Below, in pieces: positions 1 to 7,430 of a DNA stretch of 10,497 nucleotides. Below the pieces are notes generated by a model. It searched no databases and was not told the DNA's origin. It saw only the letters and a program-made list of their open reading frames with translations. Source of the stretch: Gammaproteobacteria bacterium (lineage in GTDB: Bacteria; Pseudomonadota; Gammaproteobacteria; PS1; Pseudothioglobaceae); assembly GCA_024280535.1 (NCBI GenBank), contig JAJRPY010000173.1, positions 1 through 10,497 of the forward strand, read 5' to 3'. The position numbers and the translations under genes were made by a program. Each line of letters starts with the position of its first letter. Positions within the stretch are counted from its first letter, which is position 1.

Positions 1-577
1 TGAGTTGGGTAGATAGGGTGGAGATAGGAGGGATATTATCCGCTAAGTCGCTTAATTGTGTGACCTTCAACCCTTGATATCCACAAGGGTTAATTTGAGC
101 AAAGGGCAAAAGGTTCATATTAATATTGACACTCAAGCCGTGGTAGGTTTTCCCGCGTTTTACTTTCAAGCCCAAGGCGGCTATTTTGGACTGCTCAACA
201 TAAACCCCTGGTGCGCCTGTCTTAAGCTGTGCATTAATAGAGTAGCGCGCCAGCAGTTGAATGATAGAACGCTCAATAATGGACACCATTTGTTTAACAC
301 CCAATCCACGACGCTTTAAATCAATTAAACAATAAATAATTAATTGACCCGGGCCGTGGTAGGTTATTTGCCCGCCACGATCGGTCTTAATCAAGGGAAT
401 ATTGCTAATACTCAATTCATGCTCAGGCTTGCCAGCAATCCCCTGAGTAAACACACTTGGATGTTCAACTATCCACAATTCATCCTCAGTTTCAGCCGTA
501 CGCGCTTGGGTAAAATCAATCATTGCCTGCCAAGTTGGCTGATAATCTTGGCGACCTAAATCAATAACTTTTATCAT
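1..577 (-). CDS. lipB: Lipoyl(octanoyl) transferase LipB, 3'-truncated by window edge
   Basis: LipB transfers octanoyl groups from acyl carrier protein to lipoyl domains of 2-oxoacid dehydrogenases and the glycine cleavage H protein, the first step of endogenous lipoate synthesis in the cytoplasm. I translated 192 residues from ATG at 577 with no internal stop. Family signatures are clear: [12 protein letters not shown] (residues 67-78), [12 protein letters not shown] with the conserved Lys131, and NPCGYQG (163-169) with the acyl-accepting Cys165. The usual family length is just over 200 residues, so only the extreme C-terminus is missing. The start ATG shares one base with the ybeD stop codon (TAATG), so the two are probably translationally coupled. 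lipA often follows lipB in related bacteria and may lie beyond the left edge. Confidence 0.96.
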   Translation of the reverse strand, partial: MIKVIDLGRQDYQPTWQAMIDFTQARTAETEDELWIVEHPSVFTQGIAGKPEHELSISNIPLIKTDRGGQITYHGPGQLIIYCLIDLKRRGLGVKQMVSIIERSIIQLLARYSINAQLKTGAPGVYVEQSKIAALGLKVKRGKTYHGLSVNINMNLLPFAQINPCGYQGLKVTQLSDLADNIPPISTLSTQL

Positions 578-855
578 TATAAGACATAAGCAACCAGTTC
601 ACAGGCTTGTAAATCCTGATTAATTGAATCAATTTGTTGCCTACTGGTGGCTATGATTTTTAAAGTGATGGCGGTGTAGCCGCCTTTTGAGCTTTGTTTG
701 GTCAAAATACTATCAGGATGGATTTTGTCGGTATGTTGCTCAACAATACAAAGCACAGTTTCATTGAGTTCACAGCAAGTTTTGCCAAAAGCCTTGACAG
801 AATAATCACAGGGAAAATTCCATAATGTTTCGCTGGTAATATTAGTGTTAGTCAT
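577..855 (-). CDS. ybeD: YbeD/DUF493 family protein
   Basis: A 92-residue protein of the YbeD (DUF493) family, a small ACT-like alpha/beta fold whose molecular role is not established. The family pattern is visible: [13 protein letters not shown] near residues 12-24, the [13 protein letters not shown] strand at about 55-67 and a C-terminal ELVAYVL strand. The length matches the family (about 87-95). It lies directly upstream of lipB and overlaps it by one base, the gene order seen in E. coli and many gammaproteobacteria; this is the main hint of a link to lipoate metabolism. No strong Shine-Dalgarno sequence precedes ATG 855. It is transcribed divergently from the MoxR operon. Confidence 0.92.
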   Translation of the reverse strand: MTNTNITSETLWNFPCDYSVKAFGKTCCELNETVLCIVEQHTDKIHPDSILTKQSSKGGYTAITLKIIATSRQQIDSINQDLQACELVAYVL

Positions 856-917
856 ATTAGGTGATTTTATCTGCTATTACGGTAAAATAGGATTAGTTTT
901 CAATTTTTCAAGTTATT
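856..917. promoter_or_regulatory. Divergent promoter region between ybeD-lipB and the MoxR operon
   Basis: These 62 bp must hold the 5' signals of both operons unless transcription enters from outside. On the plus strand a TAAAAT at 883-888 is a plausible -10 box, with only a poor -35 (GTGATT, 861-866). It would give a short leader of about 20-25 nt for the MoxR gene, which has no recognisable Shine-Dalgarno sequence. On the minus strand TTGAAA-like boxes and TATTTT are present but ambiguous. Position is the stronger evidence. Confidence 0.3.
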
Positions 918-1958
918 ATGCGTCCAGAACAAGTAAGTAAAATCCTGACACAAGAGTTTGAGTCTGTTTTTGAGGGTTATCATACTCCCGTTATGTTGTG
1001 GGGTGCGCCTGGTATTGGCAAGTCTCAAATTATTGCCCAAGTGGCTACGAAACATCAGGTTAATATGATTGATATTCGTCTTTCGCAAATGGAACCGAGT
1101 GATTTGCGTGGCATTCCTTTTAAAAATAAAACGCTGGTTGATTGGTCAATTCCTTCCTTGTTGCCCGATGAAAATCGCCATGGTAAGCGGGGTATTTTAT
1201 TTTTAGATGAAATCACTTCAGCACCGCCTACCGTTTCTGCGGCGGCGTATCAGCTGATTTTAGACAGGCGTTTGGGGGATTATCAGGTGCCTGATGGCTG
1301 GGTTATTTTTGCAGCGGGCAATCGCCAAGGTGACCGCGGCGTTACTTATTCTATGCCAGCACCTTTGGCCAATCGATTTTCGCATTATGAGCTGGCAGTT
1401 AATCTGGATGATTGGGTGGCTTGGGCGTATGCACATAATATTGATGAACGAATTATTGGGTTTTTACGCTATCGACCAGAGCACTTATTTGAATTTGACC
1501 CAGCACACAATCCAGTAGTGTTCCCTTCGCCAAGAACATGGGAATTTACCCATCGTGCATTAAAAAAATTCGACCACAATCTTAATTTATTTAGGCAAGC
1601 TGCCAGCGCCTGTGTTGGAGAAGTTGCAGGGGTTGAAATAGCAACTTTTGTTGAGCATATGGCTGATTTGCCTGATTTAGATGCTATTGTTAAGGGGGAA
1701 AATGTTCGCATTCCCGAAGCGCTGGATTTGCAATATGCCATTTGTGCTGCGTTAGCAGGGCGTGCAATTGCGGTCAAAGGGGAGGGTAATGCCCAGCAAG
1801 TATGGGGCAATATTTTAAATTTTGCCAAAGATTTTCCGCAAAAAGAATTAGGCGTGATGTTGGTATCAGATATGCAAAGAGCCATTGGTGCGGATTTATT
1901 TACCATACCTGAATTTACAGACTGGGCAGGTAAAATTGCCAATGTTATGTTCGACTGA
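918..1958 (+). CDS. MoxR-type AAA+ ATPase
   Basis: A 346-residue cytoplasmic ATPase of the MoxR branch of AAA+ proteins. Walker A is GAPGIGKS (29-36), Walker B is ILFLDE (93-98, with D97 and E98), sensor 1 is the AAGNR segment (N135), and R153 in PLANRF is the likely arginine finger. The C-terminal part (about 170-346) is a helical lid with no extra domain. MoxR ATPases normally work with a VWA-domain partner to remodel or load cofactors into a target complex; the partner here is the DUF2201 protein encoded two genes downstream. The stop TGA overlaps the next ATG (TGATG), so downstream translation is probably coupled. ATG 918 is chosen because the family N-terminus (helix, then the Walker A strand) fits. 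The target of the ATPase cannot be told from sequence. Confidence 0.93.
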   Translation: MRPEQVSKILTQEFESVFEGYHTPVMLWGAPGIGKSQIIAQVATKHQVNMIDIRLSQMEPSDLRGIPFKNKTLVDWSIPSLLPDENRHGKRGILFLDEITSAPPTVSAAAYQLILDRRLGDYQVPDGWVIFAAGNRQGDRGVTYSMPAPLANRFSHYELAVNLDDWVAWAYAHNIDERIIGFLRYRPEHLFEFDPAHNPVVFPSPRTWEFTHRALKKFDHNLNLFRQAASACVGEVAGVEIATFVEHMADLPDLDAIVKGENVRIPEALDLQYAICAALAGRAIAVKGEGNAQQVWGNILNFAKDFPQKELGVMLVSDMQRAIGADLFTIPEFTDWAGKIANVMFD

Positions 1959-1999
1959 TGCTTAAGTTAGCGCGTTATTTATTTGATTGGGGTAACTGA
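1958..1999 (+). CDS. Possible 13-codon coupling micro-ORF
   Basis: An ATG overlapping the MoxR stop (TGATG at 1956-1960) opens a frame reading MLKLARYLFDWGN. It ends in a TGA that again overlaps the ATG of the hemerythrin gene (TGATG at 1997-2001). It fills the 40-nt gap exactly, and its GATTGGGG end could serve as ribosome-binding site for the next gene. It could be a translational relay that carries ribosomes from one gene to the next, or a chance ORF. No homology can be judged at this length. Confidence 0.25.
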   Translation: MLKLARYLFDWGN

Positions 2000-2442
2000 T
2001 GAAAGTAGCAGATGAATTGCTAATATTAATGCGCGAGCATCACACTGCACTTTGTCTGGCTAATAAGTGTATTAATACTGCCAAATCAGCAGATAAAGCC
2101 AAGATTAACGCACTTTGCTTGGATATTGCACAACGATTTAAAGCGGATTATTCAGCGCATTTTGAGACCGAAGAGGCTACGATTTTTGCCTTTTTGAGTA
2201 GCAAAACAGCCAAATTAGCACAATTATGCAATCAATTAACGCTAGAACACCAACAATTATACAAACTGGCAGATGAATTAATTGCCAATCCAGACTTACT
2301 GGCATCATTTGGACAATTGTTAAAATCACATACTCGAACAGAGAATGCTGAGGTTTTTGCCAATATTGAGCAACTGTCTGCTACTCAAAGGCGCGCAATT
2401 CTACTGGCTAGCGCTAAGCATACAGCGGTAATTAACGCATGA
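1999..2442 (+). CDS. Hemerythrin-like (HHE) domain protein
   Basis: A 147-residue four-helix-bundle protein with a complete set of likely di-iron ligands: H14/H15 (REHH) in helix 1, H54 and E58 in HFETEE, H84 in LEHQQL, and H111 with E115 in SHTRTENAEVF. This is the pattern of bacterial hemerythrin-like proteins, which bind O2 or NO, or sense or repair iron centres; there is no signal peptide, so it is cytoplasmic. It sits between the MoxR ATPase and the DUF2201 partner, and its stop overlaps the next start (ATGA at 2439-2442), implying a shared job. A role as O2/NO sensor or iron carrier for the chaperone pair is inference. The start is preceded by GGGG about 6 nt upstream. Confidence 0.85.
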   Translation: MKVADELLILMREHHTALCLANKCINTAKSADKAKINALCLDIAQRFKADYSAHFETEEATIFAFLSSKTAKLAQLCNQLTLEHQQLYKLADELIANPDLLASFGQLLKSHTRTENAEVFANIEQLSATQRRAILLASAKHTAVINA

Positions 2443-3782
2443 GCGATTCGACGTATCAATTTTGGGAAAATCAACAAATAAAGCCCGATAAAGTCGTTCA
2501 AGTGATTGGTGAGGATATTGTTTATGACAATAATGCCGAGCAAGTCAACCTTGAGGCAGTGGAAAACCAACTCACAAAAGCACGTACACAGCTTATTTTA
2601 GACAAGCCTTTTTTGGGTAATTTGGTTTTAAGATTGCCGATGAAAGCGGCTGGGTCTTGGTGTCGAACCAGTGCCACAGATGCCAAAAGTTTTTATTATA
2701 ATCCCAGTTTTATTGAAAAATTGGATGCCCATCAAACCAAATTTGTATTAATTCATGAAGCCTTGCACTGCGCCTTGACGCACTTTGCCAGACGGGGCAA
2801 TCGAGATAAACATAAGTGGGATTTGGCATGTGATTTTGCCATTAATCCGCTGCTGGTAAAGGAAGGTTTTAGACCGCCACTAGATGTGCCTATTTTTAAT
2901 AAATACGATAGTATGATTGCGGAAGAAATTTACCCGATGATTGATGATAGCATTGATACCGAGCCGATGGATCAACACTTATATGATGACAAGCCCAAGG
3001 AAGAGGCGGACGAATCGGATGGCGGCATGTCCGAAGACAGTCTAACTGGGCAAAAACAGGATGCTTCGGCTAATGCTCAGGATAATAAGCCTGCACAAGG
3101 CAAAACAAACGCTGGCAATTTAGCCGAACAGCCGCCACCGCTAAGCCCAGATGAAATGCAAACGCTTAGCAGTCAATGGCAAAAAAACCTTGCCTCATCT
3201 GCTCAATTGGCGCAACAAGCGGGTAAGTTTGAGGGTGAGTTTGCCAAATTAATTGATTTTTTCTTGCAACCACAATTATCATGGCAATCCTTGTTAGCCC
3301 AGTATATGTCTAGTCTGGCACGCGATGACTTCTCTTATGCGCGCCCTTCTAGGCGTGGTGGTGATGCTATTTTGCCGTCTCTTCGGTCAAGCCAAATAGA
3401 TATTGTTGTTGCGATTGATACTTCTGGCTCAATATCTCAAGCAGAGATTGATGAATTTGTCTCTGAAATTAATGCTATTAAAAGTAATATGCGCGCTTCA
3501 ATTACATTGATTGCTTGTGATGAGAGCGTGAGTGTTGAGTTAATTTGGCGTTTTGAGGCTTGGGATGAATTGCAATTTCCAGCTGCTTTAGGTGGTGGCA
3601 AAGGCACCAACTTTAACCCCGTGTTTGATTATATAAATCAACAAGACTCACCAGCCAGTGTGCTAATTTACTTTACCGATGCCAAGGGTAAGTTTCCACA
3701 ATTGGAGCCAAATTATCCTGTTATGTGGCTGGTGAAAGGCAAAGAGCCAGTCCCTTGGGGCTCGCGTATTCAATTAAATTAA
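2439..3782 (+). CDS. DUF2201 putative metallopeptidase with C-terminal VWA-like domain
   Basis: A 447-residue protein matching the two-part DUF2201 architecture. The N-terminal metallopeptidase-like domain (about 40-160) contains HEALH (106-110) with a further His at 115, followed by WDLACDFAIN (127-136). An acidic, Gln/Ala/Pro-rich low-complexity linker spans about 170-240. The C-terminal VWA-like domain (about 318-447) keeps the metal-ion adhesion site: DTSGS (327-331), T390 in GGKGT and D414 in YFTDAKG. Proteins of this family are encoded beside MoxR ATPases and are presumed to act as their substrate-binding partner; whether the HExxH site cleaves anything is not established. It has no signal peptide or membrane segment. 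Its start overlaps the hemerythrin stop. Confidence 0.9.
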   Translation: MSDSTYQFWENQQIKPDKVVQVIGEDIVYDNNAEQVNLEAVENQLTKARTQLILDKPFLGNLVLRLPMKAAGSWCRTSATDAKSFYYNPSFIEKLDAHQTKFVLIHEALHCALTHFARRGNRDKHKWDLACDFAINPLLVKEGFRPPLDVPIFNKYDSMIAEEIYPMIDDSIDTEPMDQHLYDDKPKEEADESDGGMSEDSLTGQKQDASANAQDNKPAQGKTNAGNLAEQPPPLSPDEMQTLSSQWQKNLASSAQLAQQAGKFEGEFAKLIDFFLQPQLSWQSLLAQYMSSLARDDFSYARPSRRGGDAILPSLRSSQIDIVVAIDTSGSISQAEIDEFVSEINAIKSNMRASITLIACDESVSVELIWRFEAWDELQFPAALGGGKGTNFNPVFDYINQQDSPASVLIYFTDAKGKFPQLEPNYPVMWLVKGKEPVPWGSRIQLN

Positions 3783-3784
3783 GC

Positions 3785-4099
3785 ATGAGAGACTTTGAGC
3801 CAAAACAACTGGCGCAATACCTACAAAATCACAGCCCTTTGTTGCTAGATGTTAGAGAGCAGTGGGAGTGGGATATATGCCATTTTAATCAGGCAAGGCT
3901 GCTGCCAATGGGGCAAATTATGGCGAATATTGACTCGCTTGAACGAACCGAAGAGATGGTATTAATTTGCCATCACGGCATTCGTTCTAGGCAAGTGGCG
4001 CGTTATTTTGAATCGATTGGCTTTAGTCAGATTATTAACCTCAAGGGCGGGATTGATGCCTGGGCTAAAATGGTAGATCAGTCAATGAATTTGTACTAA
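3785..4099 (+). CDS. Single-domain rhodanese sulfurtransferase
   Basis: A 104-residue rhodanese. Family marks are LLLDVREQWEWD (19-30), the catalytic loop CHHGIRS with Cys62, and NLKGGIDAWA near the C-terminus. Such proteins carry a persulfide on the loop Cys and pass sulfur to acceptors such as cyanide, thioredoxin or cofactor biosynthesis enzymes. I place the start at ATG 3785, two bases after the DUF2201 stop. A longer in-frame start at 3725 would lie inside the previous gene and add residues with no rhodanese character. Last gene of the plus-strand operon; its TAA overlaps the rlmB stop on the opposite strand. A role in sulfur delivery to the chaperone system's client is possible but speculative. 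Confidence 0.9.
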   Translation: MRDFEPKQLAQYLQNHSPLLLDVREQWEWDICHFNQARLLPMGQIMANIDSLERTEEMVLICHHGIRSRQVARYFESIGFSQIINLKGGIDAWAKMVDQSMNLY

Positions 4100-4839
4100 G
4101 TCAGGCGTTGTCTGCTGGCTTCAAATAGGCTGATGCCGGTTGCCACAGAAACATTCAAACTCTCAACATTGCCTTGCATAGGAATTAAAACCAACTGATC
4201 GCAAGATTGTTTGCTTAGCCTTCTTAAACCTTTGCCCTCGGCGCCCATTATTAAGGCAGTTGGTGTGGTTAAATCCAGCTGGTAGATTGAGGTACTGCTG
4301 GCGCCATCTAAGCCAACTACCCAAATATTTTCTTGTTGTAAGGCTTTGATGGTTCTGGCTAAATTGGTTACCTGAAAGAGTTTTAATTGATTTAGCGCAC
4401 CTGCGGAGGTTTTGTGTACTAGGGCGTTAATGGGTGCGGAGCCATCTTTGTTAATCACAACGCAATCCACTCCAGCCGCATTAGCACTGCGCAAACAGGC
4501 GCCAAGGTTTCTAGGGTCTTGAATGGAGTCTAATAGTAAAATAAGTGCCGAATGCTCAAGCCCAGAGACAAAGTTAATTAAAGCATCTTGATTGGGCAGG
4601 GTGGGTAGTAAAATTTCCGCGACTATACCTTGATGGCTTTGATTTTTGCTGAGTTTGTCTAGTTGTGGTTTATGGGCTTGGGTGATAGGAATACCCAGCT
4701 GGCTGAATTGATTGGTGAGGTGACTCATTCGCTGGTCGGCTCGATTGTTTAAGGTTAACACCCTGACAAATCCTTCGGGCGCTGCGTCAAGTTGCGCTTG
4801 AATGGCGTGAAAGCCAAAAATAATTAAGGTTTTAGACAT
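4096..4839 (-). CDS. rlmB: 23S rRNA (guanosine-2'-O-)-methyltransferase RlmB
   Basis: A 247-residue SpoU-class methyltransferase that methylates the 2'-OH of G2251 (E. coli numbering) in the ribosomal P-loop, using S-adenosylmethionine. It has the N-terminal RNA-binding substrate domain (about 5-75) and the knotted SPOUT domain with all three motifs: DPRNLGACLRSA (108-119, containing N111 and R117), IMGAEGKGL (197-205) and IPMQGNVESLNVSVATGI (219-236). The length equals E. coli RlmB. It begins 8 bp after the surA stop, so it is probably cotranscribed from the lptD-surA promoter. Its TAG overlaps the TAA of the convergent rhodanese gene. There is no clear Shine-Dalgarno sequence before ATG 4839. 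Confidence 0.96.
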   Translation of the reverse strand: MSKTLIIFGFHAIQAQLDAAPEGFVRVLTLNNRADQRMSHLTNQFSQLGIPITQAHKPQLDKLSKNQSHQGIVAEILLPTLPNQDALINFVSGLEHSALILLLDSIQDPRNLGACLRSANAAGVDCVVINKDGSAPINALVHKTSAGALNQLKLFQVTNLARTIKALQQENIWVVGLDGASSTSIYQLDLTTPTALIMGAEGKGLRRLSKQSCDQLVLIPMQGNVESLNVSVATGISLFEASRQRLT

Positions 4840-4847
4840 GGGCTAGA

Positions 4848-5732
4848 TTATAATTTTTGATCATATATTTCGACATATGCCGCTTGTCTAAGTTTGTTGA
4901 CCCAGGCATTGAAATAATCATCTTTTTTCTGGCGCACTAGGGCGGCTTCAATGTTTTCGATATGATTATCGACACGGCGTTTTTCAATAATTTTAATCAA
5001 TCTCCAGCTGTTTCCAGCCTTAAATGGGCTGGACACTTCTCCAACTTTTAGCGTATCAAGCACTTGAGTAAAAACTTTAGGCAGTTGTGCGGTTAGCAGC
5101 CAGCCAGATTCGCCACCATTTTGATAAGATTCATCTTGAGAATGTAATTTAGCCAAAGCAGAGAACGATTTCCCCTGATTAATCTGATCGGCAAGATCCG
5201 TTAAAAAGGCTTTAATCAGTGTATCTTGCGATTGCAATAAAGAAGATTGTTCAATGCTGCTGATGGCAATTTGAGCAATGCGAATTTGTTCGCTAATGTC
5301 GGTTTGAGTGCTGGGGTTGTCTTTTAAGGCTTGGTCAATTTCAGCCTGAGTCAAAATCAAGCCCGCCTGATCGATAATAAACGCTTTCAAGCCATTAAAA
5401 ATTAACGTTTTCTTAACATCGGCCAGCACTTGATCAAATTTAGGGCTGGCCTGAAGTTGTGATAAACTTAGGGAATTTTGTTGGGCAATGTAATTTAGCG
5501 CATCATTAATTGCCTGATCTTTGAGTGTTAGCTCTAATTGTTGAACTTGGCGCATTTTTAATATGTCGTCAATTTGACGATTAATCGATGCTAATTTGGC
5601 TGCTTTTGTCTCATTTTTGACACCAATCATATCATAAGTAATTAACTCATCATCAACGATGGCGACAATGCTATTGCTGGCAGAAAATGCGTTTAATGAA
5701 GCAAGCAACAGTAATAAAGGGAGTTTTTTCAT
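4848..5732 (-). CDS. surA: SurA-like periplasmic chaperone, single parvulin domain
   Basis: A 294-residue exported protein. The N-terminus (Met-Lys-Lys, then a Leu run, ending about A18 in AFSA) is a cleavable Sec signal peptide. A SurA-type N-terminal helical domain covers about 20-140, one parvulin-like domain about 148-252 (conserved NGGESGWL at 205-212, SSPFKAGNSWRLIKI at 234-248) and a C-terminal helix follows. SurA guides unfolded outer-membrane proteins, LptD among them, across the periplasm. E. coli SurA has two parvulin domains and about 430 residues, so this form is reduced. The usual His of the first parvulin strand (HIL-type motif) is replaced in RIAQIAIS (151-158), so catalysis is doubtful while chaperone function may remain. 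Position directly downstream of lptD (15-bp gap) supports the name. Confidence 0.88.
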   Translation of the reverse strand: MKKLPLLLLLASLNAFSASNSIVAIVDDELITYDMIGVKNETKAAKLASINRQIDDILKMRQVQQLELTLKDQAINDALNYIAQQNSLSLSQLQASPKFDQVLADVKKTLIFNGLKAFIIDQAGLILTQAEIDQALKDNPSTQTDISEQIRIAQIAISSIEQSSLLQSQDTLIKAFLTDLADQINQGKSFSALAKLHSQDESYQNGGESGWLLTAQLPKVFTQVLDTLKVGEVSSPFKAGNSWRLIKIIEKRRVDNHIENIEAALVRQKKDDYFNAWVNKLRQAAYVEIYDQKL

Positions 5733-5747
5733 AGTCGGATGTCCGTG

Positions 5748-7430
5748 TTATAAATCGTTTAAATTTGCCAAATAATTTGGCACTGCCTCTTCTAGGCGTT
5801 TAGCCAAGTTGGGTGAGGTTGATGCCAGACCTTTAAGCACCAACTCAATACTGCTGACGTCATCATAGTTATTGCTGCTGATGTGCTGTTTAGAATGCGC
5901 TAAACGCACTGCCCAGCAGCAAGATTCATAAGCCAAGCCGGCGATTAGTTTGTTGGTCGTTGAATGGCTGATTGATCGGTTAATGCCAGCAAATATATGT
6001 AGGTTTTGAGTCATTGGATAAGCGCCATATAGTTCGATTGTCTTTGTACCATTATCATTATGATGTGCCAAGGTTAAAAATTGTCTTGAATTAAGCAAAT
6101 AGCTCATGGAACTATCAAGCGTGTCAATTTTGTTGGTTTCAGGGTCGTATTGTAATGAATTATTAACCTTAAAATTATCCAAAGTTATATCAGCAGATAG
6201 GGCAATATCAGAATATCGCCTTTTAGCGCCGTTTGTAGAGATGGCATCTGCATAAAATGCTTGCGCAGATTTTAGGCTTAAGTAGGTTTCGCCAGTTTTT
6301 TCATCAATAAAGTCTGATGCTAGCCCAATTGTTAAATCATTAGCTTTGCCAATTCTATCTATGCCAGTAAATTTTTTCCCAGAAAATAAAGACCCGTAAA
6401 AGTCAACTTTGGCCTGTGAATCAAAATTAACACTGGGATTGGTTTGCTCAGGGGTGTAGTTGTATGCCAATCTTGGGGTGAGTGTTTGGGTTAAATCGAT
6501 GTCAAATAATCGTACCTTTCTTGCTAAAAATAAGTTTGAATCGATGCCAAAACTATAACTGGTTCGGGATTCATTAGCAGCATTGTCTAGTGCATAATGG
6601 GTGGCAGATAGGCTAAATTTGGGCGTTAATGAATAGGCGTTTGTTGTAATGTGGCGAATAAAATCTGCTTGTGTATGAGTGCGAATGCCTGTTGTATTAT
6701 CGTCGGTATTTTTATGGGTAAATTGAGTGCTGATAAACGATAACTTGGTGTGGCGATTGTCTAACCCATCAACCTCTTTTGAAATCGATAATTCTGGCGC
6801 TTTGGTGTAGGTTGCTGTGCCTTGGTTAATTAATTGTTCATTCTCGGCAAAAAATGATATATTTAAATTTTGTTTAGTATCTGTGTAGTTTAAATCAATC
6901 GTTGAGTTGAGTGTTGAATCTGAAGTATTGGTATGGGCTATGTCTTTAAAATAGTCTTTGTCGGAGACGCGATGAGTGGCAATGTTGACACTGGTTTTGT
7001 CGTTAAGCGATAGTTTGACGGTTGAGTTTAATAACCATCTGCTATTGCCGCTGAGTTTGTCTTTGTCTAAATAATGCCCTTCAATCTCAAAACGACCGCC
7101 ATTTGTATACTCATCAGCACTGATTAATTGGCGATATTTGCCCTCAATAACACTGCCACGGCTGGATAGTTGATTAAGACTTAATAATAAATCACGATCG
7201 GCAGCAAGGTTAAAATAATACGGAATCCTGACTTGGTAATGGCTACTTTGATTGGTTTCTGATTCACGATAGCTGCTAAAAGAAGGGGCTAAAAATCCCG
7301 AACCCTTGCCTTCCAGCACCCATTCATAGCGTGGCGTATAAAATATCGGCACGCCCAAAAATTCAATCACCACATCACTGGCAACACCCCGATTGGTATC
7401 TGCGTTTAGCGTAATTTGAGCCGCCTTCAT
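5748..7430 (-). CDS. lptD: LptD, C-terminal beta-barrel segment of an interrupted gene
   Basis: These 560 codons continue the reading frame of the upstream LptD segment directly after its TAA stop, starting at an adjacent ATG. The content is the LptD insertion channel: end of the LptA-like jellyroll (residues 1-30, with GVPIFYTPRYEW), SGFLAPSF (44-51), then the beta-barrel with the diagnostic FSGKKFTGIDRIGKAND (349-365), the CysCys pair at 504-505 and the terminal ELVLKGLAS motif (529-537). On its own it has no signal peptide and could not reach the outer membrane. Expression would need readthrough of the TAA; reinitiation at the ATG would give a cytoplasmic fragment. The ATG context has no good Shine-Dalgarno sequence. 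The frame is open throughout, so decay beyond the stop is not visible. Confidence 0.88.
   Translation of the reverse strand: MKAAQITLNADTNRGVASDVVIEFLGVPIFYTPRYEWVLEGKGSGFLAPSFSSYRESETNQSSHYQVRIPYYFNLAADRDLLLSLNQLSSRGSVIEGKYRQLISADEYTNGGRFEIEGHYLDKDKLSGNSRWLLNSTVKLSLNDKTSVNIATHRVSDKDYFKDIAHTNTSDSTLNSTIDLNYTDTKQNLNISFFAENEQLINQGTATYTKAPELSISKEVDGLDNRHTKLSFISTQFTHKNTDDNTTGIRTHTQADFIRHITTNAYSLTPKFSLSATHYALDNAANESRTSYSFGIDSNLFLARKVRLFDIDLTQTLTPRLAYNYTPEQTNPSVNFDSQAKVDFYGSLFSGKKFTGIDRIGKANDLTIGLASDFIDEKTGETYLSLKSAQAFYADAISTNGAKRRYSDIALSADITLDNFKVNNSLQYDPETNKIDTLDSSMSYLLNSRQFLTLAHHNDNGTKTIELYGAYPMTQNLHIFAGINRSISHSTTNKLIAGLAYESCCWAVRLAHSKQHISSNNYDDVSSIELVLKGLASTSPNLAKRLEEAVPNYLANLNDL

Noticed and set aside
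56..559. Two plus-strand ORFs of 87 and 71 codons at the left edge
   Set aside because: They are antisense shadows of lipB, which has all catalytic motifs on the minus strand.
1469..1942. 157-codon minus-strand ORF within the MoxR gene
   Set aside because: Shadow of a gene with complete Walker and sensor motifs on the plus strand; the antisense product has no recognisable feature.
3725..3784. Upstream in-frame start extending the small rhodanese by 20 residues
   Set aside because: It lies inside the DUF2201 coding sequence and adds non-rhodanese residues; ATG 3785 sits right after the preceding stop and fits the family N-terminus.
7428..7430. ATG after the lptD stop as the start of an independent outer-membrane protein gene
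   Set aside because: The product would begin inside the jellyroll domain with no signal peptide, and the frame is continuous with the upstream segment, so a broken single gene is the better reading.
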